Shown one piece after another: positions 25,447 to 34,700 of a stretch of DNA of 64,000 nucleotides; position 1 is the first letter of the stretch, and every line of letters begins with the position of its first letter. This stretch comes from Pseudomonadota bacterium. GTDB taxonomy: Bacteria; Pseudomonadota; Alphaproteobacteria; Rhizobiales; Devosiaceae. The notes beneath the pieces were generated by a model that was not told the origin of the DNA, ran no database searches, and saw only the letters and a list, made by a program, of their open reading frames with translations. The stretch covers positions 75,144 through 139,143 of the forward strand of contig JAEWLC010000030.1 in the NCBI GenBank assembly GCA_023393475.1, in the 5' to 3' direction. The translations under genes were made by a program, and so were the position numbers.

Positions 25447-25962
25447 TTACGCGGCCTGGCGCTTCGGCAGCTTCCAGTTCGGCCGCACCCAGTGGCAGGT
25501 GTAGCCGTTGGGAATGCGCTGCAGGTAGTCCTGGTGCTCGGGCTCGGCCTCCCAGAACGGGCCGACCGGCTGCAACTCGGTCACTACCTTGCCGGGCCAC
25601 AGGCCGGAGGCGTCGACGTCCTTGATGGTGTCCTCGGCGACGGCCTTCTGCTCGGCATTCTCGTAGAAGATGGCGGAACGGTAGGCGCGGCCGACGTCGT
25701 TGCCCTGCCGGTTGCGGGTCGAGGGATCGTGGATCTGGAAGAAGAACTCCAGGATGTCGCGATAGGTGATGCGGCTCGGATCGAAGATGATCTCGACTGC
25801 CTCGGCGTGATCGCCGTGGTTGCGGTAGGTCGCGTTCGGATGGTGGTCGTCGCCCGAGTAGCCGACGCGGGTGGAGATAATCCCGTCCTTGTGGCGCAGC
25901 AGCTCCTGCGCGCCCCAGAAACACCCGCCAGCGAGGACCGCCCGCTCGGTATTGGTCGTCAT
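25447..25962 (-). CDS. msrA: Peptide methionine sulfoxide reductase MsrA
   Basis: MsrA reduces methionine-S-sulfoxide in proteins, repairing oxidative damage with thioredoxin. The GCFWG motif puts the catalytic cysteine at residue 14, and GYSGDDHHPNATY, GDHAEAVEI and FFFQIHDPSTRNRQGNDVG are all conserved. At 171 residues with no extra C-terminal cysteine pair, it is the short MsrA form. It lies next to grxD and bolA, a loose redox group. Confidence 0.96.
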   Translation of the reverse strand: MTTNTERAVLAGGCFWGAQELLRHKDGIISTRVGYSGDDHHPNATYRNHGDHAEAVEIIFDPSRITYRDILEFFFQIHDPSTRNRQGNDVGRAYRSAIFYENAEQKAVAEDTIKDVDASGLWPGKVVTELQPVGPFWEAEPEHQDYLQRIPNGYTCHWVRPNWKLPKRQAA

Positions 25963-26129
25963 GATGAGATCTCCAATTTGGGATACGCCCTATATACGCA
26001 CTCCCGGCCCGGAATGTTACATCCGGTCACGGATTTGGCATTGCGCGAGCCCGAGGCAGGCGTCCAGCATGCCGCTTCACCGCCCCTCACGCACGACGTA
26101 GAATGGGCTGCTCTCTGCGGGAGGCAGCA

Positions 26130-26663
26130 ATGGACGTGATCGAGGCCATCCACGGACGTCGTTCCATCCGGTCCTTCCTGCCTCGCCCGGTCGAACGCAG
26201 CCTGATCGAGGCGGTGATCGGCGACGCGGCTCAGGCGCCGCCACCCACGCGGGAGCAGGTGCCGTGGACCTTCAATGTCGTCGAGGGCATCGAACGGATC
26301 GCGGATTATGGCGCGGAGGCCATGGCTTACGCCGCTGCCAACCATCCAGAGGGGCCGGGGTGGAGCTGGCTCGAATGGCCGGGCTTCAAGGTCTTCTGGG
26401 ATGCGCCTGCACTGGTGATCATTTCAGGTTCTGTCGAGGACTGCTGTCGTGCCGGGCAGAACCTGATGCTTTCCGCCCATGCGCGCGGGCTCGGCACCTG
26501 CTGGGTCGGCTCGCCGATGCTGTGGCTGACGACCGAGGCCGCAAAGGCGGAACTCCAGATCCCGAAGCACCTGACGCCAGTTGCCGTCATCTGCCTCGGC
26601 TATGCCGCATGCGTGCCGCCCCCGCCTGGGCGTGGACGGCCGACCGTCATCTGGCTCGACTGA
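26130..26663 (+). CDS. Nitroreductase family protein
   Basis: The 177-residue protein begins with MDVIEAIHGRRSIRSFLPRP, the FMN-phosphate-binding opening of the nitroreductase fold. It ends with TPVAVICLGYA near residue 152, the usual C-terminal strand. The AGQNLMLSAHARGLGTCWVGSP segment lines the flavin. Members reduce quinones, nitro compounds or flavins with NAD(P)H. GGGAGG lies six bases before ATG 26130. Confidence 0.88.
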   Translation: MDVIEAIHGRRSIRSFLPRPVERSLIEAVIGDAAQAPPPTREQVPWTFNVVEGIERIADYGAEAMAYAAANHPEGPGWSWLEWPGFKVFWDAPALVIISGSVEDCCRAGQNLMLSAHARGLGTCWVGSPMLWLTTEAAKAELQIPKHLTPVAVICLGYAACVPPPPGRGRPTVIWLD

Positions 26664-26667
26664 GGTT

Positions 26668-28896
26668 TCAGTCGATGAGTTCGCCGGCCATGAATTCCGG
26701 GAACCAGCCTTCGTGCGCCGCGCGCAACTCGGCTACCGGTACCGGCCGCGCCTCGCCCAGCTTCAGGGTCGTGCCGCCCGTGGTGCCGATCCAGGGCGCG
26801 AAGACGCCGGCGTATGGATAGATTTCCTCGTAGAACTTATCGAGGTTTTCGCGGGTCATGGTGACGAGGTAACGGCCCTGGTCCTCGCCGAAGAACAGCG
26901 GGATGGGGTCGCCGCCGTCGAGCTGGTTCACGGTGGCGCCGATGCCTGACGCCATGGCCATCTCGGCAAGACCGACGGCAAGGCCACCGTCCGAGAGGTC
27001 GTGCACCGCTGTGGCGACGCCGTCGCGGATCAGGATGCGGACGAGGTCGCCGACCTTGCGCTCATGCTCGAGGTTCACGGGCGGCGGCGTGCCGTCCTTG
27101 CGGCCGAACAGGTGGGAAAGGTAGATCGACTGGCCGAGATGCGTGCCCCACCAGTCGGGCGCGCCGAACAGCAGTATAGCCTGGTCCTCGCCGGCAAAGC
27201 CGACCTTTGCCATCTTGCTCCAGTCGGGGATCAGGCCGACGCCGCCGATGGTCGGGGTCGGCAGGATGCCGCGGCCGTTGGTCTCGTTGTAGAGCGAGAC
27301 GTTGCCCGAAACGATAGGGAAGCCCAGTGCGCGGCAGGCATCGCCGATGCCCTTCACCGCATGGACCAGCTGGCCCATGATCTCGGGGCGCTCGGGATTG
27401 CCGAAATTGAGGTTGTCGGTCGCGGCCAGCGGATCGGCGCCGCTGGCAGTGAGGTTGCGCCAGCACTCGGCCACGGCCTGCTTGCCGCCCTCGTAGGCGT
27501 CGGCCTCGCAGTAACGCGGCGTGACGTCGGAGGTGAAGGCCAGCGCCTTGGTTGGGTGCCCCTCGACGCGGATCACGCCGGCATCACCGCCGGGGCGCTG
27601 CAGCGAATTGCCCTGGATCAGCGTGTCGTACTGCTCGTAGACCCAGCGGCGCGACGAGAGCGCGGGCGAGCCGAGCAGGCGGAGCAGGGCGTCGGCAATG
27701 TCCATCTGCGGGATGTCGTCGGCGGCGAGCGGCTTGGGCGGCACCGGGGCGGTCCAGGGCCGGTCGTATTCCGGCGCCTCGTCGCCCAGTTCCTTGATCG
27801 GCAGGTTGGCGACTTCCTCGCCCTTCCACATCACGCGGAAGCGCAGGTCGTCGGTGGTTTTACCGACGGTGGCGAAGTCGAGTTCCCACTTATCGAAAAC
27901 GGCGCGGGCTTCCGGCTCCTTCTCGGGATGCAGCACCATGAGCATGCGCTCCTGGCTTTCCGAGAGCATCATCTCATAGGGCGTCATCGCGTCTTCGCGG
28001 ACGGGCACGTTGTCGAGGTTGAGCTCGATGCCGAGGTCGCCCTTGGCGCCCATTTCGACGGCCGAACAGGTCAGCCCCGCCGCACCCATGTCCTGGATGG
28101 CGATCACCGCGCCGGTGGCCATCAGTTCGAGGCAGGCTTCGAGCAGGCGCTTTTCGGTGAAGGGGTCGCCGACCTGCACGGTCGGGCGCTTCTCCTCGAT
28201 GTCGTCGCCGAACTCGGCCGAAGCCATCGTGGCGCCGCCGACGCCGTCACGGCCGGTCTTGGCGCCCAGATAGACCACGGGCAGGCCGACGCCCTCGGCC
28301 TTGGAGTAGAAGATCTTGTCGGTATCGGCGAGGCCCGCCGCGAAGGCGTTGACGAGGATGTTGCCGTTGTAGCGCTCGTCGAACTCGACTTCGCCGCCCA
28401 CCGTGGGAACGCCGAAGGAGTTACCGTAGCCGCCGACGCCGGCCACCACGCCCGCGACGAGGTGGCGGGTCTTTTCATGCTCGGGTGCGCCGAAGCGCAG
28501 CGCGTTCATCGCCGCCACCGGGCGGGCGCCCATGGTGAACACGTCGCGCAGGATGCCGCCCACGCCCGTCGCCGCGCCCTGGTAGGGCTCGATGTAGCTG
28601 GGGTGGTTGTGCGACTCCATCTTGAAGACGATGGCTTGCCCGTCGCCGATATCGACGACGCCGGCATTCTCGCCCGGGCCCTGGATCACGAGCTGCCCGG
28701 TGGTCGGCAGGGTGCGGAGCCACTTCTTCGAGCTCTTGTACGAGCAGTGCTCGTTCCACATCGCCGAGAAGATGCCGAGCTCGGTGTAGGTCGGCGCCCG
28801 GCCGATCAGCTGCAGGATCTTCTGGTACTCGTCGAGCTTCAGTCCGTGGTCAGCGACCAGCTCGGGGGTGATGGCGACGTGGTTGTTGAAGGTCAT
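26668..28896 (-). CDS. purL: Phosphoribosylformylglycinamidine synthase subunit PurL
   Basis: PurL is the large catalytic subunit that converts FGAR to FGAM in purine synthesis, with ammonia from PurQ and PurS as bridge. The 742 residues have the small-PurL architecture: WNEHCSYKSSKK, FKMESHNHPSYIEPYQGAATGVGGI, and the repeat-half ATP site DLSDGGLAVGLAEM. purQ, purS, purC and purB follow upstream on the same strand but are separated by unrelated genes. Confidence 0.98.
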   Translation of the reverse strand: MTFNNHVAITPELVADHGLKLDEYQKILQLIGRAPTYTELGIFSAMWNEHCSYKSSKKWLRTLPTTGQLVIQGPGENAGVVDIGDGQAIVFKMESHNHPSYIEPYQGAATGVGGILRDVFTMGARPVAAMNALRFGAPEHEKTRHLVAGVVAGVGGYGNSFGVPTVGGEVEFDERYNGNILVNAFAAGLADTDKIFYSKAEGVGLPVVYLGAKTGRDGVGGATMASAEFGDDIEEKRPTVQVGDPFTEKRLLEACLELMATGAVIAIQDMGAAGLTCSAVEMGAKGDLGIELNLDNVPVREDAMTPYEMMLSESQERMLMVLHPEKEPEARAVFDKWELDFATVGKTTDDLRFRVMWKGEEVANLPIKELGDEAPEYDRPWTAPVPPKPLAADDIPQMDIADALLRLLGSPALSSRRWVYEQYDTLIQGNSLQRPGGDAGVIRVEGHPTKALAFTSDVTPRYCEADAYEGGKQAVAECWRNLTASGADPLAATDNLNFGNPERPEIMGQLVHAVKGIGDACRALGFPIVSGNVSLYNETNGRGILPTPTIGGVGLIPDWSKMAKVGFAGEDQAILLFGAPDWWGTHLGQSIYLSHLFGRKDGTPPPVNLEHERKVGDLVRILIRDGVATAVHDLSDGGLAVGLAEMAMASGIGATVNQLDGGDPIPLFFGEDQGRYLVTMTRENLDKFYEEIYPYAGVFAPWIGTTGGTTLKLGEARPVPVAELRAAHEGWFPEFMAGELID

Positions 28897-28923
28897 GCGA
28901 TTCCGGCCTTGATCCGAATGCTG

Positions 28924-28935
28924 CCGCTATAGCGG
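28924..28935. promoter_or_regulatory. Palindrome with -10-like core upstream of purL
   Basis: CCGCTATAGCGG is a perfect 12-base palindrome 28 bases ahead of purL. Its centre TATAG could be the -10 of a purL promoter, with the symmetry serving a regulator. The -35 region is not clear. Confidence 0.35.
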
Positions 28936-28965
28936 AACAGCGCGGCGGATAACACCGAAAAGGGG

Positions 28966-29436
28966 CTAGATTTCCCCGCCAACGAGCATGGCGAGGCTGG
29001 AATTGTAGTATTGCGGATTGCCGGTCACTTCCTCGCCCAGCCAGGCCGGCAGTTCCAGTTCTATCGCGGGGTCCGCGAGCTCCACTTCGGCGATGATCAG
29101 GCCGCGATGTCGGCCAAGAAATTCGTCGACGACCCACTCGCCGCCCGGCAGGTCGAGCTGGTGGCGGGTCTTCTCGATCTGGGCGCCGCGGCTCAGCCCG
29201 AGCATCTGCCGCGTGTCGGCGATTGGCACCTCGTATTCGAACTCGGCGCGCGCCAGGGCGGAGCCACCGCTCTTGATGGTGATGAAGCCCTGCTGGTCAT
29301 CGATGCTGCGGATGCGCACCGTCACGCCGGAGCCGCCGGTGCTGAGATAGCCTTGCCGCAGCGTGCTGCTGCGGCGCACCAGCGCCCGCCAGGCGTCGGA
29401 GGCGAGGAGGAATTTTCGTTCGATCTCGATGGCCAT
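28966..29436 (-). CDS. CYTH domain protein
   Basis: The EIERK motif at residues 4-8 (EIERKFLLASDAW) is the CYTH signature. The barrel continues with VRIRSIDDQQGFITIKSGG and ends with an acidic strand (GLIIAEVELAD). CYTH proteins bind triphosphates and metal ions; members include thiamine triphosphatase, triphosphatases and class IV adenylate cyclases. The 156-residue size fits a free-standing domain. Its ATG directly abuts the CHAD stop. Confidence 0.9.
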   Translation of the reverse strand: MAIEIERKFLLASDAWRALVRRSSTLRQGYLSTGGSGVTVRIRSIDDQQGFITIKSGGSALARAEFEYEVPIADTRQMLGLSRGAQIEKTRHQLDLPGGEWVVDEFLGRHRGLIIAEVELADPAIELELPAWLGEEVTGNPQYYNSSLAMLVGGEI

Positions 29437-30315
29437 CTACTCCGCCGCCTGCTGCATGGGCCAGCCGGAGAAATAGGCGGCAAAGCGTGCCTCCAGCGCG
29501 CGCGGCTTCTCGGCAAAGACCTGGCGGCCGAGTTCCTCGATCTGGGCTTCCAGTTCCGTCTGCCGTGCGTCCAGCAGGGTGCCCACGAGGTCCCGATCGA
29601 CTTCGATGCCGAGTGAGCCGGGATCATCCGCCAGCACCTGCGACAGGATGGCAAGATCATGGTGCAGCCCGAGCAGGTCGGCGAGTTCCCCCGCGGAACG
29701 GTGGGCCGAAGGGAGGATGTCCGGCGCGCAATCCTCGAGCAGGCCCAGCTGGTTCCAGTGGTACTTGGCGAACTTGCGCCAATCATGGAAGGCCTCGTCG
29801 GTCCGGTGCCGCAGGGCAGTCCGACGCGTAGAGCTACCGCGGCGGTAGGTCTGGCGTAGCCCCTTGGCCAGCGTCGCCAGCGATATGCGGTCGAGCCGCC
29901 AGCTTTTGGAAAGTTCCTCGAGTTCATGCATGCGGCCGGCGAAGCGGGCGAGGGCCTCGCGCTCTGCGTCGGTTTCGTGGTGCGGCGGTTCCTGCCATGC
30001 CTCGGTCGTGCTGCCGGCGCGCGCCAGCAGGTCCGTGAGCGTGGTGCGGAGCACTCTCGTATCCCGCAGGGCGCCAAGCTCGCGCGCCGCATCTCGCACG
30101 AAGGCGTTGGCCTCTCGGTAGTCGGCGAAGTCGGGACGCACGAGGCGGAACAAGGCGCGCAGCTTCTTGCAGCGACGGCGGGCCTCGTGGACGCGCTTTT
30201 CGGCCGTCTCGCCGGCGTTCTCGGCCCAGCCCGCGGCCTTGCCGATCTGCTCCCGGGCGATGCGCAAAAACCCCTCGCCGACCCGTTGGTCGGCCTTCGA
30301 CCACTGGTAACTCAT
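29437..30315 (-). CDS. CHAD domain protein
   Basis: The 292-residue, all-helical protein is rich in conserved histidines and arginines of the CHAD family: VHEARRRCKKLRALFRLVRP near residue 41, RDTRVL near 88 and FHDWRKFAKYHWNQL near 180. CHAD domains bind polyphosphate and often accompany CYTH domains in one polypeptide. Here CHAD and CYTH are separate, adjacent genes with no gap, so probably one operon. ATG 30315 is chosen because conservation starts there. Confidence 0.88.
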   Translation of the reverse strand: MSYQWSKADQRVGEGFLRIAREQIGKAAGWAENAGETAEKRVHEARRRCKKLRALFRLVRPDFADYREANAFVRDAARELGALRDTRVLRTTLTDLLARAGSTTEAWQEPPHHETDAEREALARFAGRMHELEELSKSWRLDRISLATLAKGLRQTYRRGSSTRRTALRHRTDEAFHDWRKFAKYHWNQLGLLEDCAPDILPSAHRSAGELADLLGLHHDLAILSQVLADDPGSLGIEVDRDLVGTLLDARQTELEAQIEELGRQVFAEKPRALEARFAAYFSGWPMQQAAE

Positions 30316-30409
30316 TGAAGCTCCTGACAGGCCCGCCGGCACCGTAGCGTTGGGTCGCTGTCACAAACAAGGCCCGGAGGGCTCAGGTCCCTGGAGTGCC
30401 GGGTTCGTT

Positions 30410-31057
30410 TCAGGCCGGTTCTCGCCGCCGGGCCAGAAAGCCGTCCGCTACGATAAGGATCGTCGAGAACACCGTGACAGCGGCGAGCAGCACGCCGACG
30501 CCGATCGCTACCGTGCCATAGCCGAACTTGCCTGCATCGAGGATGTCGTAGGGATATTCGTTCGCCACCGCCCCGCGGAGCAGGACCCAGGCGACATAGC
30601 CGATGCCCGGCAGCAGCATCATCGGGATCGACCGCCAGCGCAGCGTGCCGTGTGGCGCGAACAGGGTCCACCAGGCGAGATAGATGAGCGGCGCGATGTA
30701 GTGGAGCAGGTAGGTCGCGACCAGCAGCGCGCCCTCCATCTTCAGCGTCGGAGCCAGCATGAAGTGGTAGTACAGCATCACCAGCGTGATGAACGCGGCT
30801 GCCGAAGCCATGGTCACCGGCCGCCGGAACCAGGCGAGCCAACTCCACCCGGTCAGCACCGCGGCGTAGGTAAGGAGCAGCCACAGGTTGGTGAGGTGGG
30901 TGAAGAAGGTCCAGAAATAGAGGAAGGCGTCGGGGAACGAGCGCGCCACGGCGTTGGTGGCGCTCTCGGTCATCACCGATGGAAAAATCGACCAGCCATC
31001 GAGGGCGAGTCCGACGAGACCGGCGGCAATGCCGGCGAAGGCGAGGATGGTCGGCAA
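30410..31057 (-). CDS. Pr6Pr-like integral membrane protein
   Basis: The 215-residue protein has six hydrophobic segments. The pattern FWTFFTHLTNLWLLL, then YYHFMLAPTLKMEGALLVATYLLHYIAPLIYLAW, then ANEYPYDILDAGKFGYG, resembles the Pr6Pr/FAR-17a-AIG1-like group, where histidines in the membrane may be catalytic. No function is established. It lies between the CHAD and trefoil genes on the same strand. Confidence 0.75.
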   Translation of the reverse strand: MPTILAFAGIAAGLVGLALDGWSIFPSVMTESATNAVARSFPDAFLYFWTFFTHLTNLWLLLTYAAVLTGWSWLAWFRRPVTMASAAAFITLVMLYYHFMLAPTLKMEGALLVATYLLHYIAPLIYLAWWTLFAPHGTLRWRSIPMMLLPGIGYVAWVLLRGAVANEYPYDILDAGKFGYGTVAIGVGVLLAAVTVFSTILIVADGFLARRREPA

Positions 31058-31149
31058 TGCAATAACTCGGCTGGCGAGGGATAACGCGCCGAGACTAGCC
31101 GCTCGCGGTGGTCGCGGCCATGCCCCGTTCGATCAAGCCTTGCGACGGA

Positions 31150-31665
31150 CTACTTCAGCAGCCACCAGTCGGCGCTCAGCGAATCCTGCTGGATCGTGCT
31201 GGCCTGCAGCTTGCCCTCGGCGACGTTGATGTAAAGGTCCGGGTTGGCGGCGTTGCGGAAGCGCACGTAGAAGCCCTTGCCGATAGGCTCCATGGTCCAC
31301 TGCGCCGACGGCGCATCGGGAGAAACGGCGCTGGCGGTCAGCGCGCCGGATTCGACGTTGAGGTACTGGTCCTGCTGCCAGACATTGCGGATGCGCACCC
31401 GCTGGCCCTCGATCGTGTCGATGGTCCACATCGAACTGACCCATTCGAGCTGGATCACCGTATTCTGCAGCTTGCCGCCCTCGATGTTGAGGAAGGTGCT
31501 GGCGATCCAGCGGCTGCCGATCCGGACAGGAGGCGTCGCGACGACACGGGTCAACTCGGTCGGCTGGTCCTGGGCGAGGACGGCGCCGGGAGCGACCATT
31601 GTCGTGAGGGCAAGGGCAAGCCCCAGAACCGTCGCCCACGTTTTCGTCGGTTTATTCCTACGCAT
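31150..31665 (-). CDS. Predicted secreted beta-trefoil (ricin-B-like) protein
   Basis: A signal peptide (LGLALALTTMVAPGAVLA, then QDQP) leads to three tandem repeats of about 40 residues. They start at VRIGSRWIAS, VRIRNVWQQD and VRFRNAANPD. Each contains a FLNIE/YLNVE/YINVA core and a closing W..., the threefold pattern of beta-trefoil lectins. No enzymatic residues are apparent, so carbohydrate or surface binding outside the membrane is likely. It does not match a named family I can give. It is preceded by purQ 38 bp away. Confidence 0.75.
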   Translation of the reverse strand: MRRNKPTKTWATVLGLALALTTMVAPGAVLAQDQPTELTRVVATPPVRIGSRWIASTFLNIEGGKLQNTVIQLEWVSSMWTIDTIEGQRVRIRNVWQQDQYLNVESGALTASAVSPDAPSAQWTMEPIGKGFYVRFRNAANPDLYINVAEGKLQASTIQQDSLSADWWLLK

Positions 31666-31703
31666 GCGTCCGATCCCCCCGCCTCAATGTGGCAAAGTGA
31701 ATG

Positions 31704-32366
31704 CTATGCTGCCAGAAGCCCGGCGAATAGTGCCCGGCCGTCGGTGCCGCCATGCGCGGACTCGATCAGGTTCTCGGGGTGGGGCATCAGGCCCAGCACG
31801 TTCTTTTCGGCGTTCAGCACGCCGGCGATGTCGTTGATCGAGCCGTTCGGATTCGTGCCCTCGGCATAGCGGAATGCGACCTGCCCATTGCCTTCGATCG
31901 CCTTCAGCGTCTCGGCATCGGCGAAATAGTTGCCGTCGTGGTGGGCGACCGGGCAGCTGATCACCTGGCCAGGTGCATAGCCGCGGGTGAAGGCGGTGTC
32001 GGCATTGGCAACCGACAGGCGCACTTCGCGGCAGACGAACTTCAGCGATGCGTTGCGCATCAGCACGCCCGGCACCAGCCCGGCCTCGCTGAGAATCTGG
32101 AAGCCGTTGCAGACGCCCATCACCTTGACGCCCTGTGCGGCGCGCTCGCGTATCGTCTGCATCACCGGCGAACGGGCGGCAATGGCGCCAACGCGCAGGT
32201 AGTCGCCGTAGGAAAAGCCGCCGGGAATGACGATCAGGTCGACCTTGGGGATCTCGGCGTCCTTGTGCCACACGATGGCGGGCGCCTCACCGCCGATCTT
32301 GGTCAGCGCAGCGATCATGTCGCGATCGCGGTTGAGACCGGGGAACACGACAACAGCGGCTTTCAT
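31704..32366 (-). CDS. purQ: Phosphoribosylformylglycinamidine synthase subunit PurQ
   Basis: PurQ is the glutaminase subunit that hydrolyses glutamine and delivers ammonia to PurL. The 220-residue class I amidotransferase has its nucleophile at Cys86 (MGVCNGFQIL) and LMPHPEN near the C-terminus for the histidine/glutamate pair. Two possible ATGs exist; 32366 gives the usual MKAAVVVFPGLNRD start. It belongs with purS and purC upstream. Confidence 0.97.
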   Translation of the reverse strand: MKAAVVVFPGLNRDRDMIAALTKIGGEAPAIVWHKDAEIPKVDLIVIPGGFSYGDYLRVGAIAARSPVMQTIRERAAQGVKVMGVCNGFQILSEAGLVPGVLMRNASLKFVCREVRLSVANADTAFTRGYAPGQVISCPVAHHDGNYFADAETLKAIEGNGQVAFRYAEGTNPNGSINDIAGVLNAEKNVLGLMPHPENLIESAHGGTDGRALFAGLLAA

Positions 32367-32448
32367 CGGCAGCTCCAATGACGGGATGCCGATCCTTTGA
32401 TGAGTCTTGGTGGCAAAAGCAAGGGCAGTTGGCCCCGGCGCCTGTGGG

Positions 32449-33537
32449 TTACTCGGCCGGAACGACCGCCGGGCGCTTCATATGGCCGAGACTGCCGGGT
32501 GTGCCGGGGATATGTGCCCAGGCCGGACGTTCGAACAGGAACCGGCCGTAGCCCGTCTTCTCGATCAGCCAGTAGAGGATGAGCGGCGAGACGAGGGCGA
32601 CGGTCATCACCATCACGCTCACGAGGCTCACGTCGGTGGCGCCGGTCTTGAGGATGATCAGCCGGCTTGCCGCCATCGGGATCGAAAAGCTCAGGTAGAC
32701 AACGATCGAATGCTCGCCCAGCCAGCGCAGCCAGCCCATGTGCGGCAGCCGGATCAGCAGCGCGGCGGTGAGGCAGACGAGCAGCGAGCCGGCAAAGCCG
32801 AGCGCCAGGTGGACGAAGGGCAGGGCGGCGTAACCCATGGTGATGCCGCGCGGATGCAGTTCGGAGCCGCCGGCAAAGACCAGGATGCCCTCGATCAACG
32901 CGTAGCAGGCAAGCGCGATGACCGCGGGCACGACATGGTGCTGCGCGGATTCGACGATCCGGAACACCATCGGCGCGAAGGCGTAACCCGCGTAGAAGTA
33001 GACGAAATACATGGCGAAGTGATCGACCAGCGCGATGTGCGTCTGGACCTGCACCACCTGCAGCGCCACGCCGATCGCGAGGGCCAGCCAGTGCGGTACC
33101 TTCAGGCTGTAGAAGAGCTTGGCGACCAGCGAGTACACCGCCAGCATGTAGATGAACCACAGCACGCCATAGGGTTCGATCACGGCCAACCCGACCTGGC
33201 CGATCGCCGCCCCGACATCGCCGGTACCGAGCCCGACCTTGAAGGCGATCTGCAGCACGGCCCAGAGAAGATAGAAGTAGAGGTAGTGGACGATCCGGCG
33301 GTCGGCATAGTGCGCCCACGGTCGGGCGATCACCTGTCCGAGGAACAGGCCCGAGATCAGGAAGAACTCCGGCATGCGGAAGGGGGTAGCCCAGCCGATG
33401 ATGTAGTGGAGTACGCCGGTGCCGTTCAGGTCCTCGCCGACACCATAGGCGGAGTGCATCATCACCACGAGGATGATCGATAGGCCCTTGGCGGCGTCGA
33501 CCCAATCAAGGCGGTCGTGAGCGATATTTCCAGACAT
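32449..33537 (-). CDS. Acyltransferase 3 family membrane protein
   Basis: The 362-residue protein has about ten membrane segments. It opens with LDWVDAAKGLSIILVVMMHSAY, the acyltransferase 3 (OafA/OpgC-like) start, with a catalytic histidine in that first segment. It is likely to acylate a surface polysaccharide, glucan or lipid. The divergent GT2 gene and CtrA-like half-sites between them suggest a cell-surface role. Donor and acceptor are unknown. Confidence 0.87.
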   Translation of the reverse strand: MSGNIAHDRLDWVDAAKGLSIILVVMMHSAYGVGEDLNGTGVLHYIIGWATPFRMPEFFLISGLFLGQVIARPWAHYADRRIVHYLYFYLLWAVLQIAFKVGLGTGDVGAAIGQVGLAVIEPYGVLWFIYMLAVYSLVAKLFYSLKVPHWLALAIGVALQVVQVQTHIALVDHFAMYFVYFYAGYAFAPMVFRIVESAQHHVVPAVIALACYALIEGILVFAGGSELHPRGITMGYAALPFVHLALGFAGSLLVCLTAALLIRLPHMGWLRWLGEHSIVVYLSFSIPMAASRLIILKTGATDVSLVSVMVMTVALVSPLILYWLIEKTGYGRFLFERPAWAHIPGTPGSLGHMKRPAVVPAE

Positions 33538-33564
33538 GACGATGCTCCAGGCCGCGCTGGCACC

Positions 33565-33625
33565 TTAACCATCGTCGCGTCACCCGGTTGGAAATGGTGA
33601 ATTCAGCCTTAACCGACATGGTTAA
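33565..33625. promoter_or_regulatory. Two CtrA-type half-sites between acyltransferase and GT2 genes
   Basis: TTAACCAT (33565-33572) and its complement ATGGTTAA (33618-33625) lie in the 182-bp divergent region. TTAACCAT is a known half-site of the alphaproteobacterial cell-cycle regulator CtrA. A full TTAA-N7-TTAA box is not present, since the nearby pair has nine bases between. Confidence 0.4.
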
Positions 33626-33719
33626 CGCGTTCCAAACCGGGGCAAATCCGTAGTTGGTGCGGCCCGGAAGTTTTCTGCTATGCAGCGGCGACAGGTTGCC
33701 GGTGGCGGAAGGGTATCAA

Positions 33720-34700
33720 GTGACACGTATCGTCGGGTTCGTGCTGGTGCAGAACGAAGAGAGCTTCGTCACCTGGGCGATCAGCAATGTGCTCGAGTTC
33801 TGCGACGAGATCATCGTGATGGAGAACAACTCGACGGACGCGACCTGGGAGCGGATCGAGGCGCTGGCGGCGCGGCACCCCAAGATCAGGGCGCATCGCG
33901 TCGCGAATGCCGGCCGGACCAACGAGTACGCCGTGCCCTTCGTGGGGCAGGATGTCTGGCTGTTCGGGGTCGATGGCGACGAGATCTACGATCCGCTTGG
34001 GCTCGCCCGCTTCCGCAAGCGCGTGCTCGAGGGCGAGTTCCGGACGGCCCGCGAGATTCGCGGCCACACCGTCCATGCCCGGACCATTGACCTCGACGCG
34101 CAGTCGGCCACCGGCTTCGTCACGCCGGCTGCCAAGGCGGCAACCAAGTTCTACTACGCGGGAGCAATCGATAGCTGGCACGCCAATACCCAGCGGCTAC
34201 ACGGCAGGCCGGTCTACAAGGAAGGCTGGGAGGCGGCCGAGCGGGTGCATCTGGCGGCGACGCAAAGCTGGGAGGAAGCCGACCTCCGGATGCTCCACCT
34301 CTGCTTCTTCCCGCGCTCGACGATCAACCCCGACGTCGCCGTGCGCCAGAACATCACCGACCGCAGCTTCCGCAACATATGGCGGCGGCCGGTGTTCTCG
34401 ATGCTCGAGGCGCTGGGGCTCGGTCGCGGGCGTGTCGGCGAGTATGTCCGCCGGCTCGCTGGTATTCGCAAGCCGCAGCACTACGCGGTGGGGGATATTG
34501 AGGAGCGCTCGATCGCCGGCTTTGGGCGGCCAGCCGATTTTGGCTTGCCGGGCGCGGAGGCGGTTGAGCGTCAGATAGCCGAAATAACGGAGCGACGGCG
34601 CGCCGATCCTGCCGAACTGGTCAGAACGGCAGAGAAGCGTGTGTCGCGAGCAGCATCCCGACGGACAGGAAGAACAGGGCGGACAGGGAAAACGTCTTGA
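33720..34700 (+). CDS. Glycosyltransferase family 2-like protein
   Basis: The 326-residue protein starts as a GT2 enzyme (VGFVLVQNEESFVTWAISN). EIIVMENNSTDATWE follows, and the DGDE motif (FGVDGDEIYD) is the DxD metal site. GTG 33720 has GGAAGGG well placed. It should transfer a sugar from a nucleotide donor to an unknown acceptor. The last 80 bases overlap, on the opposite strand, the small peptide gene at 34621. The corresponding C-terminal tail is repetitive (RTGRTGRTGK) and may be non-functional. Confidence 0.8.
   Translation: MTRIVGFVLVQNEESFVTWAISNVLEFCDEIIVMENNSTDATWERIEALAARHPKIRAHRVANAGRTNEYAVPFVGQDVWLFGVDGDEIYDPLGLARFRKRVLEGEFRTAREIRGHTVHARTIDLDAQSATGFVTPAAKAATKFYYAGAIDSWHANTQRLHGRPVYKEGWEAAERVHLAATQSWEEADLRMLHLCFFPRSTINPDVAVRQNITDRSFRNIWRRPVFSMLEALGLGRGRVGEYVRRLAGIRKPQHYAVGDIEERSIAGFGRPADFGLPGAEAVERQIAEITERRRADPAELVRTAEKRVSRAASRRTGRTGRTGKTS

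Noticed and set aside
27001..28932. Long open frame of over 600 codons antisense to purL
   Set aside because: It is a shadow of high GC at third codon positions. The purL reading has all family motifs, and the antisense protein is low-complexity and resembles nothing.
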